Positions 27,332 through 36,492 are shown, counted from the first letter of the stretch. The stretch: 64,000 nt of DNA from CAZSRX01 sp964609675 [NCBI: uncultured Bacteroidota bacterium] (GCA_964609675.1 CAZSRX010000025.1:1-64000), one strand, 5' to 3'. The notes: generated by a model from the letters alone, not told the origin. Program-made: numbers and translations.

Positions 27332-29389
27332 TTATTTTATAACTTTCATCGCTGCATCCGCGGCCTGCAGCATCGGTTCGATGGATATTTCGCTGCCGAC
27401 GGCGTTCTTCATCCATACCTGCGGCAGGATGCGTCCGTTCAAGAGCATGCGCTGCATTTCCTGCGCGAAATCTTTGCCCTCAAAATACGCGTCAATCTGA
27501 AACTCAATCAGGTGTCCCAGCGGATACGCCGGCAGGTAAATCGGATTGTCAATCATGTGCGAATAGATGGCCAGGATCGGCTGATCCTTGATCTTGAATA
27601 CCGGAGCATAATACTGATTCCAGATATCCTTCGCGGTAGCGATCACCTGCTGTTTAAGTTGTTCCTCGGTGGCATCCGGATTGGCGTAGAGCCATTTCCA
27701 CACGCGCATGTCGAGGAGGGCCACGCCCATGATTTCGTAGGTGGACCACAAATTATCCAGCGCCTGCAGATGCTTTTTGTTTGGGTTGTCGTCGCGGATG
27801 CCGAGCAGTTCGAGATCGCGCTTTTGAAAATTGAACGCGACAGCTTCCGTGAACGCTGTGGTGGGCACGCCGCGGAGCATATAATAATCGATATCCTGCA
27901 GGGTAATTGTTTGCTCTACATTGTGACCGAACTCGTGAACGGCGATGTTATACCCTTTGTAATCCATGCCGCCGGCTTTGACGTGGGTGCGGAGATGCGC
28001 TTTCTCCAGCCTGGTTTCGGAACCCGAGGCGTGCCCGGCCCCGCGGGAAGCGTCCACCTCGATCATTGAGGCAATCGATTCGGCTTTATCCTTCGGAAAC
28101 CCAAGTTTGACGAGGATGTTCGGCATATCCTTGGCAAACGCGGCCGTATTCGGATATTTCTCCCGGGTAAGCTTAGTCAGTTCATCCTCATTGATGGTGC
28201 TGCGCGTTTTAAAGCCGTCATACCATATATCAAAGGGTTCCAGCTTGCGTTTCAGCCGCTTGCCGATCAGCGCGCCGAGCTTTTGTACCTGCGGAGCGGA
28301 CAATAAATCGGTAAATAATTTTTCGACTTCCTCATACGAAAGCTCCGTCTGTTCGTCGAACCGCCTTAAAATGGTCGTGGGGTAATAAGGGCAATACGCA
28401 TCCGCTGCCCGCTGGGCGTGAAAATTGTTGAGCCAGTACCCGTAGCGGTTGTCCGGTTGCGATTGGACCTGCACTTCCTTGCCGTCAATGTAGAATTTGT
28501 TCCGGTAAGGATTCCACTGGAATCCGTCCGAATTGATGACGGCTTTCGGAATGTCCTGATTCACGATGCGTTTCATGACCTCATATATCATTCTCTGGCG
28601 GGGCAGGCCGTCCTTTTCGGCGTACTGGGATTTTATTTCGTCGCGTAGGTTCCAGTGGCTGATCAGCCGTTTGTTGACCGGAAACAGCGTTTGCATCTTG
28701 TCGTCTACCAGTTTGCCCATATAGATGTAGTACTGGGAAATGTACGCGTCGGATACAGTCAGCGCGTCGGCTATTTTTTGCGCGACGGAAGCGGGGATGC
28801 GGGATGTAAACACGTCGCCCATACGCGCATACGCCCATTGCTTGCGGGTCCACGATGGACCGTACTCGGCCTTTTCTTTCAGCGAATAATGCGGGAAATT
28901 CAGCAGAATCATGAACGCAATCTTATTCTGAAAGAAATCATCCGTCAGATGCGCGTAAGGATCGAACGCGCCGAAGACCTCGTCCATCGGCAGGATTTCG
29001 CCCATATCAAGCTGAATCGGCCGCTTCAGATCGAGGCTGATTTTATTATAGTATCCGAACAGCGTTTCAAAGTTGGTGGACAATCGCTCGAAGTTCTTAT
29101 CCAGCGCGGTTTCATCGGCAATAAAATGCGTCGCGCAGAATGTTTCAAAATCTTTGGCGGTTCCGTCTCCTTCCGCCCAGAACGCTGCGGCCTGACGCAC
29201 GCCGCGCTCGATGCGGAATGTATTTTTATCGCCATGTTTTTCGATAAGGGATTGGACGACCCTATCCACGGTCTCCTTGGTTATGGTGCTCATGGTTTTA
29301 CCTTGCTCTTGGGCCTGCAATAAGGACGGTTGCATGCACAACATCCCTATCACGATCGGCATGATGATCGCAGACATTACATTTTTCAT
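27332..29389 (-). CDS. Exported HExxH zinc metallopeptidase
   Basis: A 685-residue protein with a signal peptide (1-26, ending LQAQ) and a zinc site AVHEFGHNVEQ near residue 480, with a likely third ligand Glu in TAFTEAVAFNF about 25 residues later. This is a gluzincin-type arrangement resembling M3-like peptidases, but I cannot place the family with confidence. There is no T9SS tail, so it probably stays in the periplasm. It ends 36 nt upstream of the M28 start at 27296 and is probably co-transcribed with it. The gene is divergent from aroQ. Confidence 0.75.
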   Translation of the reverse strand: MKNVMSAIIMPIVIGMLCMQPSLLQAQEQGKTMSTITKETVDRVVQSLIEKHGDKNTFRIERGVRQAAAFWAEGDGTAKDFETFCATHFIADETALDKNFERLSTNFETLFGYYNKISLDLKRPIQLDMGEILPMDEVFGAFDPYAHLTDDFFQNKIAFMILLNFPHYSLKEKAEYGPSWTRKQWAYARMGDVFTSRIPASVAQKIADALTVSDAYISQYYIYMGKLVDDKMQTLFPVNKRLISHWNLRDEIKSQYAEKDGLPRQRMIYEVMKRIVNQDIPKAVINSDGFQWNPYRNKFYIDGKEVQVQSQPDNRYGYWLNNFHAQRAADAYCPYYPTTILRRFDEQTELSYEEVEKLFTDLLSAPQVQKLGALIGKRLKRKLEPFDIWYDGFKTRSTINEDELTKLTREKYPNTAAFAKDMPNILVKLGFPKDKAESIASMIEVDASRGAGHASGSETRLEKAHLRTHVKAGGMDYKGYNIAVHEFGHNVEQTITLQDIDYYMLRGVPTTAFTEAVAFNFQKRDLELLGIRDDNPNKKHLQALDNLWSTYEIMGVALLDMRVWKWLYANPDATEEQLKQQVIATAKDIWNQYYAPVFKIKDQPILAIYSHMIDNPIYLPAYPLGHLIEFQIDAYFEGKDFAQEMQRMLLNGRILPQVWMKNAVGSEISIEPMLQAADAAMKVIK

Positions 29390-29506
29390 TTTTTGAACCT
29401 TTCGGTGGAAGAAATGCTGATGATAAAAAACGTTCCAAATTTAACCGGTTTATGTTTATTTTCAATGGTTTTTTTTATATATTAGCGTATAGCTTATGGA
29501 GGTCTT

Positions 29507-29935
29507 ATGCGTTTAATAATTATAAACGGGCCTAACCTGAACCTGCTGGGCGAGCGCGAACCGGAGATATACGGTAAAGAAACCCTGTCGGATATCCATG
29601 CGGCACTGATGCGTCGTTTTACCGATGTGGATTTTACTTTTTTCCAGTCCAACCACGAAGGCGCTTTGATTGACGCCATTCAACAGGCCAGAAAAGAGCA
29701 GGACGGAATAGTCATTAATCCCGGAGCATTTACGCACACATCTATCGCCTTGCGGGACGCCGTCGCTTCGATAAAAATACCCGTGATCGAGGTCCATCTG
29801 TCCAACATTTTCGTGCGCGAGGATTTCAGAAAGCATTCCTATCTCACGCCGGTCTGCGCAGGACTTATTTGCGGGTTCGGCGCTGCAGGATATGCGCTGG
29901 CCGTGGAAGCATTGCTGAATAAAATCAAGAAATAA
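29507..29935 (+). CDS. aroQ: Type II 3-dehydroquinate dehydratase
   Basis: A 142-residue shikimate-pathway enzyme that removes water from 3-dehydroquinate. Length and motifs are standard for the type II dodecamer: INGPNLNLLGEREPEIYG (with the active-site Tyr), FFQSNHEG, INPGAFTHTS and EVHLSN. The start has a strong ribosome site, GGAGGT at 29498-29503, close to the ATG. It stands alone on the + strand. Confidence 0.96.
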   Translation: MRLIIINGPNLNLLGEREPEIYGKETLSDIHAALMRRFTDVDFTFFQSNHEGALIDAIQQARKEQDGIVINPGAFTHTSIALRDAVASIKIPVIEVHLSNIFVREDFRKHSYLTPVCAGLICGFGAAGYALAVEALLNKIKK

Positions 29936-30526
29936 ATAATTTCAGTACACCCGAAGCCGCTCATTCCGTAAATAAATCAGCGGAGGTTTTGGTTGTTTGG
30001 CTCCGGAACGCGCAAATCCCGCTGTAAATATCGGGCTGCTTCGATACCGCCAGCCATTGGTTTTTTAAAACGCTCCTGGATACTCTCTTACGTAGCCAAG
30101 GATGACAGATTAGTAACAAATTTTAAGGCATACAATGACCGTCGCTTATATATATCATTTTGTTTGTCTATTCTTAGGAAGTTTTTCTTAGTCGGTCCGG
30201 AAGATTCACTTGGTACCATTCCTCGGAACTTTGGCTTTCCGACACGCCGGGCTTTTTTTTGAGCGATTGTAATCGGCGCGTTCTGGACAGCTATCGCGAC
30301 CAACGGATACGAAATGATTTGTATTATTTTACGCCGAATTAATGCATTAATCCCGTGGTCGCTTGCCTCGGAAGATTTTCATCAATGACTCATCGAGCAT
30401 GAATCTCCGCTAAGAATTTTCTTGTCGGACTAAATAAACCCTAAGGATGGTTGACTTTATGCTGAAAAATTATTATTAGTTACTGATCATTTTTTACCGG
30501 ACACCGGGTGTGTTAGTCATTGACAT
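29936..30526. other. 590-nt intergenic region, no gene recognised
   Basis: Between aroQ and the ClC gene. Short frames exist on both strands (for example 30088-30303, minus), but none has a ribosome site or a protein I recognise. No tRNA or clear terminator is visible. It may hold gene decay or a promoter region. Confidence 0.4.
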
Positions 30527-32242
30527 ATGATGAAACAAAATTATTTTATTCAATTACTTCAGAAGTTACCGGAAAACGCGCGTTATGTGATCGTAACAGG
30601 CCTGCTCAGTTTATCCGCGGGGCTTTTTGCGGTTGGTTTTATGTTTTTAACCAATTTTCTGTTTTCGCAGACCTACCTTCAATTTGCTTCCCGTTCACCG
30701 AGGTACTTTATCATCGCGAGTTTTATCGTCATAACCGTCACCTCTTTATGCGTCGGCTATTTATTGAATGTATTCAGCAAGGAAGCCGCCGGAAGCGGGA
30801 TACCTCAGGTTAAAAAGGCCTATTGGAAAGAACTGGGGTTTATCAATATAAAGCCGGTTCTGGTCAAATTTATAGCAGGCGTTTTGAGTATCGGCGGAGG
30901 GAACAGTCTCGGCCGCGAAGGGCCTTCGGTTTATCTTGGCAGCGGTATCGCCTCCAATCTGAAAGGGGTTTTCGGCGCCGCTCCGAACCAGCGACGCAGC
31001 GCGTCACTGATTGGCGCTTCCGCGGGATTAGCGGCGGCTTTTAATACGCCGATTGCCGCAATCACCTTTGTCATTGAGGAAATCGTAGGCGATTTGAATA
31101 ACCGCTATCTGGGGCGGGTGGTACTTTCCTCCGTGATCGGCGCGTTTGTCGTGTACGCTATTCTTGGCCGGCACCCGGCGTTTTCTCTTCCTTCCATCGA
31201 CACTATCAGCTGGTTTCATTATTGCGTGGTTCCTTTTGCCGCATTCGCGGCGTCATTCGCGGGAGTGATGTTTCAGCGGTCAACCCTTTTCTGGCGGGGC
31301 CGTCTGAAAAAACAAAAACGCATTCCGCTCCGGCTGCTCCCGGTATGCGGCGGACTGATTACCTGGATCGTAGGAAGCGGCGCCTTCTTAGCGACCGGAA
31401 AAATCGGCGTGTTCGGTCTGGGTTATTATGATCTTTCCGACGCGTTAAATAATAATTTTGAATGGAAAATCGCGGGATGGCTTGTCGCCGCCAAATTGAT
31501 CGCCACGGCTGCCGGCTATAGTTTCGGCGGCTGCGGCGGTATTTTCGCGCCCTCGCTTTTTATCGGAGGATTGACGGGTTATTTCATCGGCGGCCTGGCG
31601 GGAAACTGGATCCCTCTGACGCCGGCGGATCATATCGTTCTTGCCGCGGTCGGTATGAGCGCCTGTCTCGGATCTATTGTCCGCGCGCCGTTGACCTCCA
31701 TGCTGATCGTTTTTGAAATGACCCATCAATTCGCTCTGGTGCCCGGTTTGTTATTAGGCGCGATCATCAGTCAGGCTGTTGCCCATCGTTCCGGAAAATT
31801 AAATTTTTACGATGCGCTCCTCGTTCAGGATGGTCATGAGTTACATAAAATCCGCCCGCCGAGAGACCTGGAAAGCTGGCAAAATCTGCCTATCGCGGCT
31901 ATTGCCAGTCCCAATCCGGTTGGATTACACGAATTGACTGAAAAAGAAATGCGCGCATTACTGGATCATTACCCGTACAACGCGTTCCCCGTATTTTCCA
32001 ATGCTGAAGCGATAGGCATCGTCACGCGACGGCAAATCCAGGAGGCGCTTGACAATAAAAGCATTCCCGATATCCAGACTTTAGGGATGTGTTATTCGGA
32101 TCAGACGGTTCATGAAGTCGGTAATAAGTTTATTGAGTCCGCAGTTCATGTATTGCTGGTGCGCGAACGGGAAACCAACGCTATTAAAGGCATCATTACG
32201 TTACATGATTTGATCCGCGCTCAGGCCGCCATGCAAAATTAG
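30527..32242 (+). CDS. ClC-family chloride channel/transporter with CBS domains
   Basis: A 571-residue membrane protein. The ClC core (about 15-440) has the conserved chloride-site signatures GSGIPQ, GREGPSV (gating Glu present) and GGIFAPSLF, plus NTPIAAITFVIEE. The C-terminal ~120 residues look like a CBS pair (YNAFPVFSNAEAIGIVTR, AVHVLLVRERETNAIKG), which in other ClC proteins bind nucleotides. Whether it is a channel or a proton-coupled exchanger cannot be decided here. Its stop overlaps the stop of the convergent gene. Confidence 0.92.
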   Translation: MMKQNYFIQLLQKLPENARYVIVTGLLSLSAGLFAVGFMFLTNFLFSQTYLQFASRSPRYFIIASFIVITVTSLCVGYLLNVFSKEAAGSGIPQVKKAYWKELGFINIKPVLVKFIAGVLSIGGGNSLGREGPSVYLGSGIASNLKGVFGAAPNQRRSASLIGASAGLAAAFNTPIAAITFVIEEIVGDLNNRYLGRVVLSSVIGAFVVYAILGRHPAFSLPSIDTISWFHYCVVPFAAFAASFAGVMFQRSTLFWRGRLKKQKRIPLRLLPVCGGLITWIVGSGAFLATGKIGVFGLGYYDLSDALNNNFEWKIAGWLVAAKLIATAAGYSFGGCGGIFAPSLFIGGLTGYFIGGLAGNWIPLTPADHIVLAAVGMSACLGSIVRAPLTSMLIVFEMTHQFALVPGLLLGAIISQAVAHRSGKLNFYDALLVQDGHELHKIRPPRDLESWQNLPIAAIASPNPVGLHELTEKEMRALLDHYPYNAFPVFSNAEAIGIVTRRQIQEALDNKSIPDIQTLGMCYSDQTVHEVGNKFIESAVHVLLVRERETNAIKGIITLHDLIRAQAAMQN

Positions 32243-32883
32243 GTGTACTTTTCCGAAAAGTGGCGTGTAAACCATTCGTCCGAGCTTCGGTATTCCGATT
32301 CGCTTACGGTTTTGCGCGCGATTTTTTCCTGCGCGTTGCGGATGGCTTTCGCGACGAACGGATGCGTGATGATCTCGTTGTCCTTCATGCCGAGCTGTTT
32401 CATCATCCCGGTTATCCTCTCTCCACCAAAAAATCTCATCAGCGGTTCGTCGAGCGACGACCACGCGATAAACCGTATCCGGGCCGAAATCATTTCCGCC
32501 AGCGAAAGAACGACTTTGTCTTTGGCGGGAAGCGGGTAATGTTCAATCAGGTGCACTTCAATTTCGATAGGAGTTTCCGGAACCGCTTGCTGAACCCGCC
32601 CAATCAGGTCTTTCGCGAGGATGAGATGAACCTTATTGGAGGCTGTCGTTAGTCCGTCAAGCCAGTAGGCGTTGCTTTCTTCCTGGTAAGGAATTTTCTC
32701 CCTTTCAAGCCATTCAATACAGGTATCGTGGTTATTCCGGAAGTGATACGTGACAATGGTAATGCAACCACCTGATAATGATTTGCGCAATGCCGTCATC
32801 ATGTTTTTACGTTTGGCTTCTTCATTCACGCAGACATTCTCGGTGAATTCGTGTTTTTTATTCAGAAACGATAACAGTCCCAT
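32239..32883 (-). CDS. Conserved soluble protein of unknown function (SecA-tail-like end)
   Basis: A 214-residue soluble protein. Residues 1-150 look like an alpha/beta fold (GGCITIVTYHF, DTCIEWLEREKIPY, VHLILAKDL, IEIEVHLIEHYPL). The end (AIRNAQEKIARKTVSESEY, DEWFTRHF) faintly resembles the C-terminal helix region of SecA, and similar proteins are sometimes named SecA-like, but there is no ATPase domain. Its stop is shared with the end of the convergent ClC gene. Function unknown. Confidence 0.7.
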   Translation of the reverse strand: MGLLSFLNKKHEFTENVCVNEEAKRKNMMTALRKSLSGGCITIVTYHFRNNHDTCIEWLEREKIPYQEESNAYWLDGLTTASNKVHLILAKDLIGRVQQAVPETPIEIEVHLIEHYPLPAKDKVVLSLAEMISARIRFIAWSSLDEPLMRFFGGERITGMMKQLGMKDNEIITHPFVAKAIRNAQEKIARKTVSESEYRSSDEWFTRHFSEKYT

Positions 32884-33070
32884 GGGGTTCTCCGGATTCG
32901 GTTATATTCGCTGTACGGTTATCTGACTGAAAACTATCAATTTTTTTTTCAATGTCAAAACCGGGAACTAATTATCTTTAAAAGTACGTTATTGTGTTTA
33001 CCGGATTGAATCTCTTTTTATTATTGTGAAGCGCCCGGATGGAGCAATTTTAACCGATTTTCCCGGGATT

Positions 33071-33104
33071 GTTATTTCGAACGACCGAAGGGAGTGAGAA
33101 ATCC
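33071..33104. repeat. Dispersed GTNATTTCGA...GAGAAATC repeat
   Basis: The sequence beginning GTTATTTCGAACGACCGAAG and ending GAGAAATCCT closely resembles the short intergenic repeats (GTCATTTCGANCGAAG...) common in Bacteroidota-type genomes. It lies in a 307-nt gene-free stretch (32884-33190) in which I see nothing else. Confidence 0.6.
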
Positions 33105-33190
33105 TGTATTCCCACACCTGCTGCCAATCGTTACTGAATAATGATTTATAATTTTTTCTTGAACTGCTACAGTCCAGGCATGCGCTTACT

Positions 33191-33559
33191 TTAATAAATA
33201 ATTTCAACTTTCGAGTAAACCGATTCAATCGTATCCTGTGTTGTTGGTGTTTTTCCTTTTTCGTAGCCCATGTCGCTCAGCCGCGCGTATTTGTAGTTCG
33301 CGATACCGGCCTTGTCCATCACCTTTTTTCCGCAGTCTTCGGGACAGCCGTCGATCACGAGCACGTTGGATTTTTTAAAGGATGCTATTTTTTCCTGATT
33401 TCCGGATGCCACAAGCGCCAGACAACTCATTTTACGGACTTTGTGACGTGACAGTTTGCGCGCGACCTGATCGGAAATATATCCGACATCGGATGATCCG
33501 GAGCAAGTCAGAACGATATACTCGCCTTCACCGCATGCGCAGGATGTTCTGTTCTCCAT
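33191..33559 (-). CDS. DGC-domain putative zinc-binding protein (copy 1)
   Basis: A 122-residue DGC protein. Conserved Cys are placed as in the family: CACGEGEY at the start, TCSGSSDVG, MSCLALVAS and the signature VIDGCPEDCGKK. These are likely metal ligands. A second DGC protein is at 40923-41426, so the operon has one at its end and one in its centre. AAAGGA precedes the ATG. Role unknown; the context of metalloid and thiol genes suggests binding of a soft metal or metalloid. Confidence 0.82.
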   Translation of the reverse strand: MENRTSCACGEGEYIVLTCSGSSDVGYISDQVARKLSRHKVRKMSCLALVASGNQEKIASFKKSNVLVIDGCPEDCGKKVMDKAGIANYKYARLSDMGYEKGKTPTTQDTIESVYSKVEIIY

Positions 33560-33591
33560 AGTTCATTCCTTTCGAATTTATAAATGTTTTG

Positions 33592-33658
33592 ACCACAGAG
33601 GGCACAGAGTATTTTTTGTGAAATTATGATTTCTCTGTGAACTCTGAGCCTCTGTGGT
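33592..33658. repeat. Hairpin repeat, ACCACAGAGG type
   Basis: Arms ACCACAGAGGGCACAGAGT (33592-33610) and its near-complement (33641-33658) surround a 30-nt loop just before the permease stop. Sequences like this recur between genes in many environmental bacterial genomes. It is followed on the minus strand by no strong T run. Confidence 0.65.
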
Positions 33659-33665
33659 TTGTTTT

Positions 33666-34982
33666 TTAATTCATCACCCATCCGAAGAACATCCCGCTGA
33701 TGGTCGCCATCACGATCACAAGTGATACATATACCACTGTTTTCTGCGTGCCCATGACACTGCGGATGACGAGCATATTCGGCAAGGACAGCGCCGGACC
33801 GGCTAATAACAAAGCCAGCGCGGGACCCTGCCCCATGCCGCTGTTAAGCAATCCCTGAATAATCGGCACTTCGGTTAAAGTCGCGAAATACATGAACGCG
33901 CCAACCACGGAAGCAAAGAAATTGGCCAACAGCGAATTCCCGCCCACCAGACCGGAGACCCATTCATTAGGGATCACACCGGCAATCGTTTTTCCGTCGT
34001 GCGTGGAACCAAGCAGAAATCCTGCGGTGACGACGCCGATCGCGAGCAAGGGAAGAATCTGTTTGGCGAACCCCCATGAAGAAAGTGTCCACTCACGGTT
34101 CTCACCGCCGTTCCCCAGCGTCAGAGCCGAAAGACCCGCTATACCGACAACCATGGGAATGAGCGGCGAAGGAGAGACGATTCCGGCAACAGCCGTGGCT
34201 ATGGCGGCAATTAAAACTTGCCACCATTTGATTTTTAATATCGCGATTAATGATACGACCAGCAACAGTCCAAAGAATGCCGTGATGTACCATTTATAAG
34301 CCCAAACAGAATACCATAATCCTGTGGGTTCATCACCGGCGGGTTTGCCCCAGTTGGCGAACACAAGAATCAGCACGAGCGTAAAGAAATGAAACGCGGT
34401 TTGCCAGAGCGGACGGCCTTCTTCGGGCATATCAAAATTCATTTGTTCTTCTTTTTTCGCCTTTTCTTCTTTCCGGTAGAGCCAGGCCATGATCAGTCCG
34501 ATGATCACGCTGAAACTCACCGCGCCGATGACGCGCGCCAGGCCGATTTCAAAACCCAGAATTCGCGCCGTCAGAATGATCGCGAGTATGTTAATCGCCG
34601 GCCCTGAATACAAGAATGCGACGGCCGGCCCCAGTCCCGCGCCGCGCTTGTGGATGCTTGAAAACAGCGGCAATATGGTACAACTGCATACAGCTAATAT
34701 GGTGCCGGATACCGCGGCCACGGTGTAGGACAGCCATTTTTTCGCCGCCGCGCCGAAATACTTCAGCACCGCCGCCTGGCTGACAAATACCGAAATGGTA
34801 CCTGCGATGAAAAACGCCGGCAGCAAACACAGTATCACATGTTCCTGCGCGTACCAGCGCGATAAATCGAGCGTCGCGTCAATCGCTTCCCTGAACACCC
34901 CGCTTTCCAGCGGCATCCAGTAAATCGCGACAAACGCCGCGATCATCCAGAAGAGGATTTTTAATTCTTTTTTAATTTCCAT
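33666..34982 (-). CDS. ArsP/DUF318-family permease
   Basis: A 438-residue, roughly 10-helix permease. It has the family Cys motif in AVCSCTILPLFSSIHKRGAG and a related second half (FATLTEVPIIQGLLNSGMGQGP), with a charged cytoplasmic loop (KEEKAKKEEQ). Members of the family export trivalent organoarsenicals (ArsP) or other soft metals. Position at the end of an arsenic operon supports an arsenical role; the exact substrate is not visible. A 17-nt hairpin repeat lies between it and arsG. Confidence 0.87.
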   Translation of the reverse strand: MEIKKELKILFWMIAAFVAIYWMPLESGVFREAIDATLDLSRWYAQEHVILCLLPAFFIAGTISVFVSQAAVLKYFGAAAKKWLSYTVAAVSGTILAVCSCTILPLFSSIHKRGAGLGPAVAFLYSGPAINILAIILTARILGFEIGLARVIGAVSFSVIIGLIMAWLYRKEEKAKKEEQMNFDMPEEGRPLWQTAFHFFTLVLILVFANWGKPAGDEPTGLWYSVWAYKWYITAFFGLLLVVSLIAILKIKWWQVLIAAIATAVAGIVSPSPLIPMVVGIAGLSALTLGNGGENREWTLSSWGFAKQILPLLAIGVVTAGFLLGSTHDGKTIAGVIPNEWVSGLVGGNSLLANFFASVVGAFMYFATLTEVPIIQGLLNSGMGQGPALALLLAGPALSLPNMLVIRSVMGTQKTVVYVSLVIVMATISGMFFGWVMN

Positions 34983-35000
34983 GTTTATCTTTCGCTAGTT

Positions 35001-35088
35001 AAACCTTGAAGGTCTTGACGTATTATTTAGCATCATCCGGCAAACGGATTATCGTTACTTATCAAGTAACACAAGACCTTCAAGGTTT
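35001..35088. repeat. Intergenic hairpin repeat, GAAGGTCTTG type (copy 2)
   Basis: Perfect 17-nt arms (35001-35017, AAACCTTGAAGGTCTTG; 35072-35088) flank a 54-nt loop. It shares its core with 21372-21443. It interrupts the operon between arsG and the ArsP-type gene and could attenuate or stabilise the message. Confidence 0.8.
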
Positions 35089-35105
35089 ACTATTTGATTA
35101 TTTGA

Positions 35106-35807
35106 TTAAATAAAAAAAACATAACAATAATACAATCCCGTCAGGATCATGCCGATAGCGACGATACGACGGGTCCATTTTTCGAACGTTTTAATTTTGT
35201 CATACCATTTTCCGACCTGTCCGACGGTAAAAGCAATTATCCACGCGAACAGGATGACCGGCAGACCCGTGGCCAGCGCAAACACCGGCGGCAGCAGCAA
35301 ACCTTCGGAGCTGGCGATCGTCATCGGAATCAGCATGCCGAAATACAAAACGCCGCTGTAGGGGCAAAACGCCAGGGCAAAAATAATCCCGAGCAAGAGC
35401 ACCATCCACCAGTGATGAAAATCCAACCGCTCGATTTTTTCGCGCCAGCGTCCGCCGGACATAACCGAATGATGAATGACGTCCAGCATCAGCAATCCGA
35501 GAATAATAAGTATCGGACCGAGCAGACGTTCGCCCCAGCCCATGAATAGTTTCGTCATATCCAATTTACTCGCACCGAAATAAATAAGAACGCCGATACC
35601 GGTGTAGGATAGTGCGCGACCGAGCGTATAAATCAGCCCGTTGAAGAACACGCGCTTGCGGTCGCTGATGTCCTTGCTGATAAATCCGATCGCCGTGATA
35701 TTGGTTGCCAGCGGGCAGGGGCTGATGGCGGTCAGCAAACCCAGCAGGAACGCCGTTAGAATCGCATACGACGAGGAATCAAGCATTTGCTGTATAACGG
35801 ATTCCAT
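35106..35807 (-). CDS. arsG: ArsG-like permease (DsbD/CcdA fold)
   Basis: A 233-residue membrane protein of about six helices related to the CcdA/DsbD transmembrane domain: GLLTAISPCPLATNITAIGF near residue 25 and LAFCPYSGVLYFGMLIP in the second half, each with the single CP Cys. This form is annotated as ArsG, an efflux permease for aromatic arsenicals, when it follows ArsF. Here it starts four bases after the arsF-like gene. It may also move electrons outward to ArsF, as DsbD does; the two roles cannot be separated from sequence. Confidence 0.83.
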   Translation of the reverse strand: MESVIQQMLDSSSYAILTAFLLGLLTAISPCPLATNITAIGFISKDISDRKRVFFNGLIYTLGRALSYTGIGVLIYFGASKLDMTKLFMGWGERLLGPILIILGLLMLDVIHHSVMSGGRWREKIERLDFHHWWMVLLLGIIFALAFCPYSGVLYFGMLIPMTIASSEGLLLPPVFALATGLPVILFAWIIAFTVGQVGKWYDKIKTFEKWTRRIVAIGMILTGLYYCYVFFI

Positions 35808-35811
35808 CGCT

Positions 35812-36243
35812 TCAGGTTCCTTTCAGGTAGGCGTCAATGGCCGATTTAAGTTCGTTTCTGAATTTTTCAGGATCGGAGGACGCATAACGGAATCCGATAT
35901 CCGTCAGGTCGTTTTGTTTGTCACCTTTGACGATAAGCAAAGTCGGCATTACGACCATATATTTTTGCGCAATGGTTTCCGTTTCTTTTTGATCCAGGTT
36001 ATACACTCTAAATACCAGCTTACCATCTTTGATTGGTCCGGCATAAGCGGATTCCACGGTTTCTTTGGCCGCCTTTTCAAGAGCAATGCAGGAGGCGCAG
36101 CGGCGTTCAAAATGAAAATAATAAACCTCCACAACATCGGAAGCGGTCCCGGCAAGATCTTTCTGCTGGCTTGTGGACTTACTGCACGCCAGAGAGCCGA
36201 GGATAACCGCCGCCGCAAGGAGAAAATGAAAAGTGATTTTCAT
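35812..36243 (-). CDS. arsF: ArsF-like thioredoxin-fold lipoprotein
   Basis: A 143-residue lipoprotein (lipobox GSLAC near residue 20) with a thioredoxin-like domain and redox motif RRCASCIALEK. Downstream features YNLDQKETETIAQKYMVVMPT include the cis-Pro loop. It matches the ArsF family, described as a partner in reduction of nitrophenyl arsenicals, and sits between the mini-thioredoxin and arsG, as in arsEFG sets. Outside the cytoplasm it would need electrons, perhaps through ArsG. Confidence 0.82.
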   Translation of the reverse strand: MKITFHFLLAAAVILGSLACSKSTSQQKDLAGTASDVVEVYYFHFERRCASCIALEKAAKETVESAYAGPIKDGKLVFRVYNLDQKETETIAQKYMVVMPTLLIVKGDKQNDLTDIGFRYASSDPEKFRNELKSAIDAYLKGT

Positions 36244-36258
36244 TACAGAATTCCCTTT

Positions 36259-36492
36259 TTATTGAATTAATAATTTTTTGATTTCTTCCGCCGAAGGCAC
36301 CCGGCCTTTCATGACTACTTTTTCATTGACCACGAGGGCCGGTGTGCTCATCACCGCGTACTTCATGATTTCGGCTATATCTTCCACTTTACTGACCTGC
36401 GCGTTAATTCCGTTTTGCTCAACGACATCGCGTACGGCTTTCTCCAGCGCTTTGCATTTCGGGCATCCGGTGCCTAAGATTTTTACGTGCAT
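36259..36492 (-). CDS. MTH895/TM0996-type mini-thioredoxin (possible ArsE)
   Basis: A 77-residue cytoplasmic thiol-redox protein with GTGCPKCKALEKA near the start and a cis-Pro loop MSTPALVVNEK, ending GRVPSAEEIKKLL. It overlaps arsR by 10 nt and has AAAGGAAA upstream. In this place it may be the ArsE-like member of an ArsE/F/G trio. A second protein of the same family is encoded at 51525-51779 at the other end of the operon. Confidence 0.87.
   Translation of the reverse strand: MHVKILGTGCPKCKALEKAVRDVVEQNGINAQVSKVEDIAEIMKYAVMSTPALVVNEKVVMKGRVPSAEEIKKLLIQ

Noticed and set aside
27323-28069. 248-codon open frame on the + strand
   Set aside because: It is antisense to the HExxH peptidase, has no ribosome site, and its product has no family resemblance; it reflects the codon bias of the real gene.
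30088-30303. Small minus-strand frame between aroQ and the ClC gene
   Set aside because: No ribosome site and no recognisable domain; basic composition is compatible with chance or with a decayed repeat.
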